Origin: Eucommia ulmoides
Lineage: Eukaryota > Streptophyta > Magnoliopsida > Garryales > Eucommiaceae
Length of the DNA stretch: 64,000 nt
Assembly: GCA_016647705.1 (NCBI GenBank)
Contig: CM028340.1
Span: forward strand, 14,585,001 to 14,649,000
Direction of reading: 5' to 3'
A model generated the notes under the pieces. The model was not told where the DNA came from and did not search any database. It worked only from the letters and a program-made list of their open reading frames with translations. Position numbers and translations under genes: made by a program. Shown here one piece after another: positions 1 to 12,477 of the stretch; positions within the stretch are counted from its first letter, which is position 1; the number at the start of each line of letters is the position of its first letter.

Positions 1-734
1 ATTTAAAAGTGATAAACTTCCCGATCTTGTGTTTAAACTTCAGAAGGCTTTGTATAGACTCAAACAAGCTCCACGAGCTTGGTATACGAAACTTAGACAA
101 TATTTGATCGAAAATGATTTTCGACCGAGTTTTAGTGATATTACTCTATTTATCAAGCAGATTGATTCTGATATGCTATTAGTACAAATATATGTTGATG
201 ATATTATATTCGGATCCAGTAATGAGGATTTTTGTCAAGAGTTTGCTCAGATTATGCAGGTTGAATTTGAAATGCGTATAATGGGATAGTTAACCTTCTT
301 TCTTGGGTTACAAATCAAGCAAACCAAAGAAGAGATTTTCATTAATCAAGTCAAGTACACAAAAGAGTTACTGAAAAAGTATGGCTTGGATGACGCTAAA
401 GAGTACAAAACTCCCATGGAAATAGCTACAAAAATAGAAAAGGAAGATACGAGTAAAAACGTAAATGAGAAAATGTATCGAGGTAGGATTGGTAGCTTGT
501 TGTATCTCACTGCTAGTGGACCTAACATAATGTTTAGTGTACGCTTGGGTGCTAGATTTCAATCTTGTCCTAAAGAATCGCATCTAACAATGGTCAAGCG
601 AATCTTCGATATTTGAAAGGAACAAGTGACCTAGGATTATGGTATCCTAGGGGGGGAGTGACACTAAGTTAACTAGTTACTCCAACGCTGATTTTTTTAA
701 ATGCAAAGTTAAGAGTAAAACCACAAGCAGGTTG
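1..734 (+). pseudogene. Ty1/copia reverse transcriptase, partial (element A)
   Basis: The translated frame matches the copia reverse transcriptase core: a LYRLKQAPRAWY motif near the start, then the catalytic YVDDIIFGS box around 190-220, then the connection region up to about 734. The upstream part of pol lies outside the window. The frame is broken: an in-frame TAG follows MRIMG at about 287, and the frame is lost near 615. The coding sequence stops at 734, where another element is inserted, and resumes at about 3,965 with RNase H. It belongs to the same element as the LTR at 4,673-6,870. The Sirevirus-like assignment comes from that LTR and its polypurine tract. Not functional. Confidence 0.93.
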
Positions 735-1407
735 TGATAGGTGTAATTTATCTATATATTTCTAAGCCCGTTTTGGTAGTTTCCAAGTATTTTTATTGCA
801 TTTTAGTAGGTTTTAATTTTTTTTTTTTTATTTTGTTATAAATCAGGTATTTGTGGTGAAAATGGACTAAAACGGTCCATAAACGAGTATGTCGGTGGAA
901 GAACGGTGGAGAAAAAGAGCAAAAAATATCATATTTAAAGCCTGTATCCACTGCTGCAGCAAACAGAGAATTGCTAAAAGCTCCATTACTACAACGGTGA
1001 AACCACCCCTGCAGCGGTCAAAATGCAGAGAGCTCCATAACTGCAGCGATGAAACCACCGTTGCAGCAGTCACCCGCCAAAATCCTACCGATCAGTAAGT
1101 GGCTTTCTGCCAGATGACTGCTGCAGGGGTGGTTTCACCACTGTAGTAGTGGAAATGTACCAACTCTCTATACTTTAACTGTTGCAGCGGTGGATGCAGG
1201 TTCTGAATATTGATCTTTTTTGCTCTTTTTCTCCATTATTCTTCCATCGACTTACTCGTTTATAGACTGTTTTCGTCCATTTTCACCCCAAACACCTGAT
1301 TTATATATAAACAAATAAACACGTATTAAAACATATTAAAATAATATAAAAATACTCGAGAACTACCAAAACTGGTTTGGGAATATATAGACAAATTACA
1401 CCTATCA
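735..1407. repeat. Long imperfect inverted repeat of two LTR heads
   Basis: The left arm (735 to about 1,050) and the reverse complement of the right arm (about 1,090-1,407) align along nearly their whole length. Both begin TGATAGGTGTAATTT and share the motifs AAATCAGGT, GGTGAAAATGGAC, AAACGAGTA, GGAGAAAAAGAGCAAAAAA and GTGAAACCACCCCTGCAGC. The centre near 1,050-1,090 is unpaired. Both arms are the first roughly 320 bases of the LTR family also seen as solo LTRs at 8,504, 12,478, 22,785, 24,620, 26,710 and 27,759. Open reading frames on both strands here are by-products of the repeat. Confidence 0.88.
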
Positions 1408-3039
1408 AATACTCCCAAACTTAGAATTTTGCTAATCTTCGAGCAAAACACTCACACTAAAAATAAAAAAACACAATGTAATAACTAACACAAAAACTAA
1501 ACAATGAATAAAAAACACTCTACCTAAACGTAACGATATGCGAGTTTTGAATTCAACTATCGACCAAAATATTTTTCCCTAAAAAATCCCCAATCATATC
1601 GAGTTCTAGAGTAAAACACACCCTGTGATGTTCTAGAATTTTAACATTCAATAATGGTAAACGTCATTCTAGATCCTTCCAACTTATGTGTGCGAAACTC
1701 AATAATATAACTATCCAACAACTGGATTGGATTATCCACCAACAAAACTTACGACTTAAACCATAAAGAATTAGGATATCCATATGCCTGATTGGGTTCT
1801 ACTCTCTACTAATGTAGGCTTGGAAGTTCAAAAATATCAATAGGACTTGGTTCAGTTTGGAACAATTAGCCAAAGGTATATCAAGAATAAAAAACGGGTT
1901 AACGTCGTTAACTCAACGATACCCAAGGCACAACGCTTAGCACATAATCACACTAGAACCTCCATAGATAAATTTGAAACAACTCTAAACATACATTTAA
2001 GACCAACATACGCACTTATCAAAAGAAACGAAAATTGAACTATATTTACATATGGGTTTTTTTTAACTTACTACACCCTCAAACTTATTCGATTATTACA
2101 ATTTCACGGGTGTGGTTAAAACAAAAAAGAAATGACAAGTGAGTACTCAAATACCGAACCAATCAACAGTTCACCCTAAACCCAACCACTCACTTCAAGT
2201 AGCATACACGAATGCTAACTTAATTTACTCAATTTGTTCATTCGGTTCAGCGATATAGGTTTGGAAAGAATTCAATTGGCCAGGGTATTTGTTATGTGTT
2301 CAGAATTGAAACGGCTAATTGGCATCGACAGGGTAACGAAAGATAAATATATGGCAAGGTAAGCTTCAAAGGCTCAAGCGAATCAAATGAATGCCTAAAT
2401 CATGTCTCATGAACTACCTCGCCTAGGATTTCACCTCAAGTTTCCCCCAATCAAGTTCTAGAATCCTTTAAATTGTCATGAATTTAGCTAATGGATAATT
2501 AGCCTCAAATCAATTGAATAGCTATATATTGAGTCTACGTGCTCGTACAAATTAGGATCCACAATAACTTTCACCAATACGACATGCCAAGCACACATGA
2601 ATGGGCATTACCCTTGACCTCAAAAAACGACCAGAGGATAATATCATCATTGGGTAACGGCCCAGATGAACTCAAAACTCAGCACACAACAACACAACTA
2701 CAAACATAAACACACTACACAAACTAAACAAACATGCAAACAATTAAACTAAACTAACACAACTAACAACAATTAAACATACTACAAAACTAAACATCAC
2801 CCCCAAACTTAAAACATTCAGTGTCCATAATGACCCAATCATCAATCTCAATATTTAGCATGTATTATAATGATGAAGGGGGTTTAGAATACGTACCTGG
2901 AAGGAGAGACAAGCTCGCCTCTAAATGAATTCAGTGGTGATAGATCTAATTTATTTTTTTTACATGGGTTGCCTCCCAAGAAGCGCTTGGTTTATTGTCC
3001 TCGGCCTGACACAGAAAAGGGCTCGTCAAATAGTGGCTT
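1408..3039 (-). other. Noncoding internal region of the gag-bearing element
   Basis: No credible coding frame. In minus orientation it matches, in order, the internal noncoding region of the Athila-like element at 17,768-19,402: an 'AAGCGCTTCTTGGGAGGCAA' block just after gag, then GGTACGT, then a TTTGCTCGAAGA...AGCAAA block before the LTR. The retained order shows it is a degraded relative rather than unrelated sequence. Confidence 0.6.
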
Positions 3040-3903
3040 TTACCTATAGTAAGTGTCATACAACACTACATACGGGTCTTGATTCAGAACACCCTCAAGC
3101 ATGGCGAGATTTGGCTCTGATCGGCTCGAGCTTTCAATAAGACTCTCTATCGGCTCATGTACTTGGTGGGCATGAAAGAACATTACAAATGGCGGCGAAA
3201 GACAAGTGAGCCACATTGGATCCTTGTAGATGTGATCGTCTTGGATCGGTGGTGGCATCACAATGTGGATCTCCAATGGTGAAGAATCACAATCGTCGAT
3301 CCATGTTTGGGTTCCCGTCTCATTCGAATAATTCTCATTGAACTCACCCAAGCTTTTTCTGCTCGTATCCGGTTCCTCCCGGTGGATTTCATAAATAAAT
3401 ATGGCTTGTTCGTCTCTCAGTGCCACCGCTTCGGACTCGGCCTCATTGAAGCAAAGAAGATGACTTATTTGAGTCTCAAGAGACTTGATGGTGTCATTAA
3501 TTTCAGCGCAAGTTGTCTCAATAGTGTCAAGATGAACCTCATGCTCATTAAGTCGAACATTCGTTTTCCTCTAAAATGCCTGGCTCTCCCCCATAAATTC
3601 AACGAATATTTCTTCTAAGAAGGGAGAAGACTCAATATATTGGTCCGGGGTGTCAATCCATGGCTCTGAAATGGTGAAACTATCCCCCAAGCTTTGGTAG
3701 CTTGTTGAATAATTCCAACAATCAAAATCAAACTCCGCCATGTATTCCAACAACGAATAGGCTTCATCCGCGGTTAGTTGGTTGAAAAGGGTGGTACCGT
3801 TTCCTCTTTCGACCCATGTTATGGCTACGGCTAATAACCCGTTGAGGAAGTTCAATAGTTGACACTCTCTTGGGAAACGATAATTGGGGAATTGGAGTAA
3901 CAA
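3040..3903 (-). pseudogene. Gag-like protein of Athila/Tat-type non-autonomous element
   Basis: There are two minus-strand open stretches. 3,903-3,571 encodes a gag core (PNYRFPRECQLLNFLNGL, then LTADEAYSLLEYMAEFD), a pattern seen in Athila/Tat gag proteins. 3,426-3,040 encodes an acidic segment followed by HIVMPPPIQDDHIYKDPMWL and ending NQDPYVVLYDTYY. Both match, in the same order, the plus-strand ORFs at 16,613-17,767, so they are one ancestral gag split by a frameshift or stops between 3,571 and 3,426. No protease or polymerase follows. The acidic half matches nothing I can name and may be specific to this non-autonomous lineage. Confidence 0.7.
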
Positions 3904-3964
3904 ATCCTCATATCGATCTCAAACACAATAAAACAGCTCAGATTCTCATTGAAAAAAATACAAA

Positions 3965-4372
3965 AGCACTTGTTGATCCCATGCTTTGGTTTCTTGGTCT
4001 AGCAAGAAACAAAACTTAATTGCCTTATCTTCTACTGAGGCTGAGTATATGGAAGCTGGTAATTGTTGCGCTCAAATTCTATATATTAAGCAACAATTAC
4101 ATGATTTTGGAATATGTATAGAGGAAGTCCCTATTTATTGTGATAATAAAAGTGCAATTTGTTTAACTAAGAATCTAACACAATACTCACGAACTAAGCA
4201 TACAGAAATTAGATATCATTTTATTCACAATCATATTCAAAAAAGGGATGTAGCTATTGAATATGTCGATACCTCCGATCAACTTGCCAATATTTTTACC
4301 GAACCTCTAGCAGAAGATCAATTCATGAAAATTTTAGGTATGGCTAGGCATAACGATGTATGCCTAGAGTGA
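3965..4372 (+). pseudogene. Ty1/copia RNase H, end of pol (element A)
   Basis: The frame from about 3,972 reads SHALVSWSSKKQNLIALSST, then EAEYMEAGNCCAQ, YCDNKSAICLTKN and HTEIRYHFI. These are the conserved RNase H blocks of copia polyproteins, with acidic residues visible in STEAEY and YCDNKSA. It ends with a stop after DVCLE at 4,372. It continues the RT of 1-734 after removal of the 735-3,964 insertion, although an in-frame TGA lies near the junction. The order RT then RNase H with no integrase downstream is the copia order. Confidence 0.93.
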
Positions 4373-4672
4373 TATTTTTGGGTCTCTACCCCCACTTTTT
4401 GAGATGATAAATGGGGAGAACTTTTTGATGTACAGGAATTTGTTTGCCTAAGCATTGCATTGATTAAAAAGAGATATTATTATGGGGATTAATGTTCAAT
4501 ATCATTATTGATTACTTGGGCTTATATTGAATATTCTTAATTATTTGTGTATGTTTTCATATTTATGCTTAAATGAGTTTAAATACCCGTCCTTAGATTT
4601 AGGGAGAGCGTGGTTACATTTTTTATTGAAGAAAACATCAAAATTAATTGTCATCATCAAAAAGGGACAGAT
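4373..4672 (+). other. 3' noncoding region and polypurine tract of copia A
   Basis: No gene. Contains purine-rich ATGGGGAGAA at about 4,409-4,420 (an internal polypurine-like tract) and AAAAAGGGACAG at 4,659-4,670 directly before the LTR, where plus-strand DNA synthesis would be primed. The second Sirevirus-like element (59,597-59,608) has the equivalent AAAAAGGGGAGA at the same place. Confidence 0.7.
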
Positions 4673-6870
4673 TGTGGAATACAAGGTTTTGATGAACAAT
4701 TAAGAATTGGTGTTTTTAGTGGAACTAATGGTTTTATCGAGTGTTTCAGATTTATAATTCCATGCATGTGATTAAGAAGAAGACCTCATGAAAGAAAAAA
4801 CAGAGGGTGCAAGACGGACATAATGAAGATGTGAAGAGTTTTGAAGACTGTGAAGACAAATAGGTGAAAATAACTTTCTACTTATATACTCTTAATGCAA
4901 CCCAAATTAGGATCACACATGAAGTGATAAGTTTAAGATCCTAAAATAAGATATTGTATGTGCTCCTTATGTGAAATGAATTTGATAATTGACCTAACTA
5001 GAAAACATGTTTTAAAGTATAAAAAGTTAAAGTTTTAGGGTTAATTCGGTCAACCGAGAAAAGCAATCGATCAACATAATCAAACAGTGTGTTTTGGAGT
5101 TAAAATAAGGTGCTACTGATCCAGTCGGTCAACCGAATGAAATTGGTCCATTAACCATTTGAAATAGTAGCTGAATTAGCAAATAAAGTGAGCACACTAA
5201 TCCAATCGATCAACCGAATGAAGAGGGTCGGCCAACCGTTTGAGTCAGTAGATGAATTGAAGGAAAAATAGATCACACTAATCCAATCAGTTAACCGATT
5301 GGATGTGATCGGTCAATCGACTGGTCTTAAGCCAATGGTTGAATTTGGAGATGGACAGGTCAGTCAACCAACTTGCGAGATTCAGTCAACCGACTATGTC
5401 AGTTGAGATTTCGAGAGATTTGATCTCTTGGTAAAAAACTTACTGTTTTTTATGATTCCGAGATAGGGATTTGGGGGATTTTAACTTAATTAAACTATCA
5501 ACATCCTTTTATGCTATCCTTATTAATATAGTTCATATATTTTAAGATTCTCCTAATTTAAATGGTTTAATACTTCGATTTCTTTGGTTTAAAATTGAGA
5601 ATAGTTGTATAGACTTAATTGAGAGAATTGAAAGTTATTTTTAAATGAAATACACCTAAAATGAATGGTAATCATATTTGGTGTCTAAGAGTATCATTAA
5701 GTGGCATATCTTTGAGAAACTAGCCGTTGGAGGGCTATTTATTTGTTTATTAATATAGACATATGGGAATTGAGTTGATTACATTAAGAACAATCAGTTT
5801 GAGCTATTTTAAGAGTGATATTTATGCTGAGATTTTTGTGAGAGATTTATTCTATGTTCTTGATCAAAAGAGCTTGTGGTTTGGCGTCACCGACTTGAGT
5901 TCTATTTCTATAGACATTATCTTTGGTATTTTTTGGTGAGATCTATCCAAGCTTTATTATTTATATTGAAGTTGTATTTTTATTGATAGCTTGGTATAGG
6001 ATTGATTAGAAAATTGTTTAAAACTTAAAAGTTTGAAAATCTTTTTTAAACGATTTTTATTTGACTATCTGATTATGTGCTTAAATTATACTACCCACTT
6101 TATTAACTAATCATATTTTATTTTCCTCATATTATATCTATCACATAGTATTTATTTGGGTCATTAATTGACCATATTCATATTGAGGTGGTAGAAGATC
6201 CTTATAGGAAGAAACTTGCATTTTTTGTATTTATGAGTTTGAGTGGCTTATATAATTTTGGGATGGTGTCTACTCAAGGTAACTAGGTTTGGATCTTTTT
6301 CCTGTGAAAAAATATTAGAGTTTGATCTTTGTCCTTGTAAAAAGCTTACGTTATTCTTTTCACATGAAAAGAATTAGGTTTTGATTCATCCTGCAATTGA
6401 ATTATTTTTTAGTGATTTGTAAAGGTTCATCATTTCCTATGAAAATATAAGTGAGTGAGAGTTAGGTTTTTCTTTAGTCTGGTAGAAAGATAGGGTTCAT
6501 CCTTGACCTGTAAAAATGGTAAATTGAAAAGTTGATTATATGCTTGTAAAAGAATGATGAGTTGCAAGTGTTTGGTTCCTACTTAGTAAAGAGATCAAAG
6601 AGATTTAGTAAATTTCAAATCTCCATGGAGCTCGGGGGACTGAACGTAGACAAGACTAACTTGACCGAATAAGGATAAATTCTTGTGTCTTACATTGATT
6701 TATTTTCTATCTTATGTTTTGGTATGCACTTAGTATGTAACATGTATTTGCCGTGTATAAATATAATAATCTATTTAGAAAAATTAATTATTTGTGTTTC
6801 AAGGAATTAATTGTTTAAATTTGGTAACTACTCAATTCACTCCTCTCTTGGGTAGCTCTTTGGGCCAACA
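4673..6870 (+). repeat. 3' LTR of copia element A (Sirevirus-like)
   Basis: Starts just after the polypurine tract (TGTGGAATACAAGG...TTTTGATGAACAATTAAG) and ends ...GGGTAGCTCTTTGGGCCAACA at 6,870. This end is shared with the LTRs ending at 33,472 and 63,411 and the reversed ones at 10,315 and 14,724. About 2.2 kb. Between about 5,045 and 5,400 it has many degenerate copies of a GGTCAACCGA/TCGGTTGACC palindrome. The base after 6,870 resumes a gypsy integrase frame, so the element sits inside that gypsy copy. The other junction is outside the window, so the TSD (right side cgttc) cannot be tested. Confidence 0.88.
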
Positions 6871-8019
6871 CGTTCTATTACTTGAAAAGGGTCATCTCTC
6901 CTTAGAACTAGCTTAGAACGCCTTTGTTGGGGAAACAGTTCTTTCCTCATATTCAACTGAACCCAATCACTAGGTTCAAATACAACTTTCTTGCGCCCGT
7001 TATGAGCTTGGTTAGCATATTGCTGAGTTCTTCTCTCAATATTTTGTCAGGCCTTTTCATGGATCTACTTAATAAAATCAGCCTTCTCCTTCCCATCTAA
7101 GTTGACATACTCATGCATACGTAAAAAAGTTAAATCCAAAGGAGTCAATGGATTAAAACCATACACAATTTCAAACAGTGAAAACCTAGTTACAGAATGC
7201 ACACTCCTATTATATGCAAACTCTACATGCGAAAAACAATCTTCCCATGTTTTCAAATTCATTTCTATTATAGCACGCAATAAAGTAGACAAAGTCCTAT
7301 TAACTACATCGGTTTGACCATCAGTTTGTAGGTGGCAAGTAGTAGAATAAAATTTTATTTTCGAGCTTACCCCCATAAAGTCTTTCAAAAATAGCTTAAG
7401 AACTTAGCATCTCTATCTAAAAAAATAGTCTTAGGCATGCCATTCAACCTAATTGTTTCCTCAAAGAACAAATCAGCAATTTGTGATGCATCATAGATTT
7501 TATGACATGGAATAAAATGAGCCATCTTGGAAAACCTATCTATAACCGCATATATAGAATCTCAACCTCTCTTTGACCTAGGTAAACTTAACACAAAATC
7601 CATAGAAATATCAATCTAAGATTCACTAGGTATAGGTAAAGGAGTATACAAACTATGAGACTTAACCTAAGACATAGCTTGCCTACAAACAATACACTTC
7701 GCAAAAATTCTCTCCACTTCACATTTCATATGAGGCCATAAGAAGTGTTCATACAAAACATCTAAGGTCTTAGATATGCCAAAGTGCCCCCATCAAACCA
7801 CCCCCTTGAGCTTCTAACAAGCAAGTCATGCAATGAACATTTAGGAACACATAATCTATTTTCCCTAAACAAAAATTAATTATGCCTAAAGAACTTACCA
7901 AACGCCACTTTCTTATATGCATTGAATACATTACCAAAATCAGAATCATCAACATACAAATCTTTAATGTATTAAAAACCAAACAATTTTGAATCTAAGG
8001 TAGAAAGTAAGGCTTACCT
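6871..8019 (-). pseudogene. Gypsy integrase, decayed
   Basis: Downstream of RNase H the minus strand encodes a zinc-binding and catalytic integrase. Recognisable blocks are GGGLMGALWHI near 7,780, a catalytic-core segment with [13 protein letters not shown] around 7,500-7,560, [15 protein letters not shown] around 7,400-7,440, then the intact stretch 7,388-7,065 with [20 protein letters not shown] and [15 protein letters not shown]. The C-terminal region continues to MRKELFPQQRRSKL just above 6,871, where copia A interrupts it. There are several frame changes. The RNase H-then-integrase order is typical of Ty3/gypsy. Whether a chromodomain followed cannot be seen. Confidence 0.9.
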
Positions 8020-8498
8020 TCAAGATAATGCATCAACCCCAATAATTTTCTTACCTTGCTTGTACTTGATCACATAAGGAAACATTTTAATGAACTCCAC
8101 CCACTTGGCATGTCGCTTGTTCAGCATCTGTTGACCCTTCAAATGTTTCAAAGATTCGTGATCCGTGTGAATCATAAATTCTTTTGGCGAAAGATAGTGT
8201 TGCCAAGTCTCCAATGCCCTAATTAATGCATACATTTCTTTGTCATATGTTGGGTAATTCAAGGTTGTCCCACTTAGTTTTTCACTAAAGTAGGTAAGGG
8301 GATACCCTTCTTGCATTAGAACATCTCAAATACCTATTCCTGAAGCATCACATTCAATCTCAAAAGTTTTTCTGAAGTTAGGTAAAGCAAGCAAAAGTGC
8401 ATTAGTCAATCTTTCCTTAATCAAATTAAATGCATTTTCTTGCTCATCACCCCACTTAAAACCCACATTCTTTTTTATTACTTCAGTTAAAGGTGCAG
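8020..8498 (-). pseudogene. Gypsy RNase H
   Basis: An open frame (8,316-8,020) reads [46 protein letters not shown] and [14 protein letters not shown], the standard gypsy RNase H sequence ending in the DALS motif. Above 8,316 the frame continues, with a stop, through FEIECDASGIGI (catalytic Asp context) back to 8,498, where the solo LTR of 8,504-10,064 splits it. Joining across that insertion restores the frame, with one copy of the ctagg target duplication removed. Confidence 0.93.
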
Positions 8499-8503
8499 CT
8501 AGG

Positions 8504-10064
8504 TAGTGGCCGCAATTAATGAGCTGCCACTTTCACCGCAAGCGTATGGATTAAGTTTTAGTGTAGTAGACCTTTCGGTCGGGTATCGTATCCACAAGGA
8601 TTGGTTGAGAATACTATCAAGTACCACGATTGTCATAACTCAACTTTATCTAGGAGACAAAAATGTAATTTAATTAATTAATACTAATACTAAAATACTA
8701 TTTTAACTATACTAATTACTAATACGAGATAGTTATGGGATGGATTATCTAGGGATTATTTACTTAAACGCGTTTGATATCATTTAGTTTACAATAATGG
8801 TGTTCGACCTATTTGACAATCTCAGTATCTAAGACTCATCCGCCACCTCTCTCGAGTGTAAGACGGGAGATATAACACAACTTCATGTCAACGAAGAAGT
8901 CTCTCTCAATGTCTTAACGACCCTAGGTTGCGTGAGTCTTGCCCTAACCTCATTGACCGCACACAAAACCTTAGTTCGTAAACTCCCTCGCCACCTCTCC
9001 CGAGTGTAAGAAGAGGAAATACATGAATTCGAGTCAACGAAAAAGTCTCCCTCAATGTCTTAAAGACCCTAGGTCGCGTGAGTCTTGCACCAACGTCATA
9101 AATTGTCCACAATCCTAACCCCGACCGAGTTATTGAATCGTGGCGTTTGTTTATTCTGATCCGAATCCGGGATTTTTCAAACCCCATATTCTTGATATAT
9201 AAATCTAAGCACAATAAACAAATAATATGATAAACACACTTAAAACAGCGAAGAACAAGCATCAAGAAACACAACTTCAACTAAAACTACGTTTTTATAA
9301 ATAATATTCATCCCATACATAATCCAAGTTTAACCTAAGGCCATAGTTGTTTATACAATTGAAAGTAGGCTAACCATGCTCAAACATACATAGAAGATAA
9401 GAAATAAAAGTAAAAACGGGTTAACTTAGCCGATATCCAAAGATTAGCCGCTAAAATCGTCCATCGAACGATTCTCCTTCTCCGCGTGTTGATCTTCTCC
9501 TTCAAATATGTTTGAGCACTCCCCATATTCTCTCTATATCCTAAACTAAGACTTAAGGGCTATAATGGTCCGAGAGTGTCAATGAGAATGGAGGAAAGCG
9601 GTATAAATAGACAAAATATCTAAAATAAATATCTAATACTGCGTAGAGGCTACCACCTAGGCGGTGGAATTTTTGCCTAGGCGGTCGAGTATGTCAATTA
9701 AGGTTCGCCTAAGCGGTGGAAAAGGCGGTGGCTGTGGAAAACATTCTGTTGGTTCACCGCCTAGGCGCTGTTCCGTCAGTAGCATTTGTGTCTTCTCAGT
9801 ATTTTCACTGCCTCGGCGGTGGTTTGGACGCCTAGGATGTGGGCTTTTTTCAGAATATTGCCTCCTTGCTTATTTTTCCACCGTTCTCCGACCGTTCTCA
9901 ATACGATTTGATCGTTTATGCTTCGATTTCATACCTTTTCACCCCACACACCTATTTTAATACAAAAAGAATAAAAACATATTAAAATTTATTAAAAACA
10001 TAATAAACGTACTCGAAAACTAATAAATTTGGTTTGGAAATATAGGGGTAATTTACACCTATCA
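8504..10064 (-). mobile_element. Solo LTR, TGATAGG family (1.56 kb)
   Basis: On the minus strand it starts TGATAGGTGTAAATTACC and ends GCGGCCACTA. It is flanked by perfect 5-bp duplications ctagg (8,499-8,503 and 10,065-10,069). No internal coding region, primer site or second LTR is present, so it is a solo LTR. It carries several GCCTAGGC-centred palindromes at about 9,655-9,840 and two copies of a roughly 150-bp unit with CTCGAGTGTAAGA / CTCCCGAGTGTAAG near 8,855 and 9,000. It interrupts the gypsy pol between RT and RNase H. Confidence 0.92.
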
Positions 10065-10069
10065 CTAGG

Positions 10070-10309
10070 CTACTAAAATCATTCACAAACCTCCTATAAA
10101 AGCTAACCAGCCCATAGAAACTTCTTACCTGTCCTACAGTTGTATATTTCAGCCACTCCTTGATTGCCATAACCTTTTTTTCATCTACCTCAATTCCCTT
10201 AGCAGTAACAACAAAAACAAGATATGCAAGCTTATCCATACAAAAGGTACACCTTTGAGGTTAGCAAACTACTTTTATTTTCTCAAAACATCGAAAACAA
10301 GTTTTAAAT
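10070..10309 (-). pseudogene. Gypsy RT C-terminal (thumb/connection) segment
   Basis: The minus frame reads MDKLAYLVFVVTAKGIEVDE, then VRSFYGLVSFYRRFVNDFSS, a near-standard gypsy sequence after the RT palm. Above it, HLKLVFDVLRK with stops continues to 10,309, where copia B is inserted. The upstream continuation is at 24,500-24,614, more than 14 kb away in this window, which shows that everything between is inserted DNA. Confidence 0.92.
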
Positions 10310-10314
10310 GTTCA

Positions 10315-12299
10315 TGTTGGTCCAAAGAGCTACCCAAGAGGGGGTGAATTGGATGGTTACAAAAATTTAACAATCAATCACTTAAATACAAATAATCAAT
10401 TTTCCTAAATCAATTACTATCTTGATACGCAGTGGAAATGTGTTTACTTCTAAATGTACACCCAAACACAATATATGAAATAATAAGTACAGCACACAAC
10501 GATATATCCTAATTCGGTAAACTACTCTTACCTACATTCAGTCCCCCGAGCTCAATCGAGATTCACAATCCACTAAACCCGTAATTCCTTTACGATGTAG
10601 GAACTAAACCCTTGTAATCTCGATTCTTTTTACAGGCTTCGAATCAACTTTTACAATTATCCTTTTCACAGGCTCAAGAAAATTTTTATATTTTTCTCAA
10701 GTTCAAGACTAATCTAATTCTATTACAAGAAAAATCAAAACCTAATCCTTTTAACAGGTTAAAGATCAAACCTACTACTCCATCACACTTTTACACTTAT
10801 CATTTTCTTAGGTTTAGTAAGTACCTTTATAATCACTCAATTCTATTATATAGGGATAATCAAAACCTAATTCTTTTTAAGGGAAAAGAATAACCTAACT
10901 TTTTAACAGGACAAAGACCAAACCCTATTTTATTTCTAGGAAAATGATTGAAACCTTGCTACCCTAACTAGACACCGTCTCAAACGTGTCTAATCCACTC
11001 AAACTCACAAATAAAAAAAAATGAGTTTCTTCCCACAAGGAACTTCTATCATCTCAATACAAATATACTCGATTAATGTCCCGAACAATTATTGCGTGAT
11101 AGATATAATGTGAGGTAAATAAAATATGATTAATAAATAAAGTAGATAGCACAAATTTAGCACGTAATCAGATAATCAGACAGAAATCATCTAAAAATAT
11201 TTTTAGGATTTTAAGTTCAAAATGATTTTCTAGCAATTCTAAACCAAGCAATCAATATAAATATAAGTTTAAAGTAAATAATAAAACTTAGATAGATTTC
11301 ATCAGGAAAACACCAAAGACAATAACAATATCGCAGTTAGAACTCAAGTCGGTGACACCAAACAGCTAGCGCTTTAGATCAAGAATTTGAATAGAATCTC
11401 TCGTTGAAATCTCAGCAAAACTATTACTCTTATAATAGCTCAAAACTAATGTTTTTGATATCTTAAACTCAATCTCGCAAGTCTCTTTAAATAGACCTAG
11501 AACTAGCCCTCGAACAGTTAGTTTTCAAATGTTATGTCAATAAATGACACATATCGACCTCATATATCATATTGATTCATAACGGCTACATTTGACCAAC
11601 AATATAAGTTTTTAAAGATCTCAATTTAGTCCCAAAAATAATTTGATCTTAGTCAATGAAAGTGTAGAAAGAATTATAATTAAGTATACGGACTAAATCG
11701 TAAGGTCAAATAAAATTCCATAAATCTCTCCCATATCTTTAGCCCCAAATATTCTCCACCAAAATAGCAATATTTAAATTCAAAATTCGCCAGCTTAAAT
11801 ATAAAAATTTCGAAGATATCTTATAACAGCTACTTTTCAAGTACAATGTCATTAAATGACACCCCAATACCTCATATATCATATATATTCAAAATATATA
11901 TTTTTCATTTAAAACTATTCTTGGGAAATCTCATTTTAATCCTTAAAACATTTTTGAATCGAAATCCATAAAAATAAGATGTATTAGATCACTTCAATTA
12001 AGAGAATATCAAAATATAAGGACTAAATCAATTGGGATCATATAGTAAGTCATACATATTTGATTATCACTCAAATCCCCCAAATCCCTCTCTTGGAATC
12101 ATAAAAAAATGGATAGTTTTTTACTAAGAGATCAAATCAGTCAAAATATTGACTAAACCAGTTGGTTAATTGGACCTTACCCTCGACCGACCATCCAGTA
12201 CCAAGGCTCAATGTAGCAGTTGGCTTTAAGCCCTATCAATTAACCAACCATTGTTGCTTGTTGACCAATCTGATCACTGGGCATCCAATCCTCTCCATG
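10315..12299 (-). repeat. 3' LTR of copia B, truncated at its start
   Basis: The left edge TGTTGGTCCAAAGAGCTACCC is the reverse of the shared LTR end. It aligns along its length with 14,724-15,188 plus 20,720-22,774, until CCAATCCTCTCCAT at about 12,299, where similarity stops; the roughly 480 bases that should begin the LTR are missing. Confidence 0.8.
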
Positions 12300-12477
12300 T
12301 TAATATACTTTAACTAATTGTGATTCTCAGAATCACCATGCAATTTTTCTAAGACAACAAATAAATACATCATTTAATATAGGTCTTAGAAACCATTATC
12401 GACTTACCTAATCGGCATGCCAGACACCTTTTTCTTTAACAAATTTAATAAACTTAAACTGCAAAGGGTTAAGAGAA

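Larger units (their letters stand above)
735..3964 (-). mobile_element. 5'-truncated gag-bearing LTR element with fold-back LTR end, inserted in copia A
   Basis: This block separates the RT and RNase H of copia A. On the minus strand it reads gag-like ORFs (3,903-3,040), a noncoding internal part, a polypurine-like tract (AAGTTTGGGAGTATT just above 1,407), then an LTR start (TGATAGGTGTAA...) at 1,407 running downward. Instead of a whole LTR, the sequence folds into an inverted copy of the same LTR start, ending with TGATAGG at 735. The 5' LTR and primer-binding site are absent; the right junction (about 3,962-3,975) aligns to a point just inside the related element at 15,189-20,714. No clear TSD was found (left flank ggttg). 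Boundaries at the right are approximate. Confidence 0.75.
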
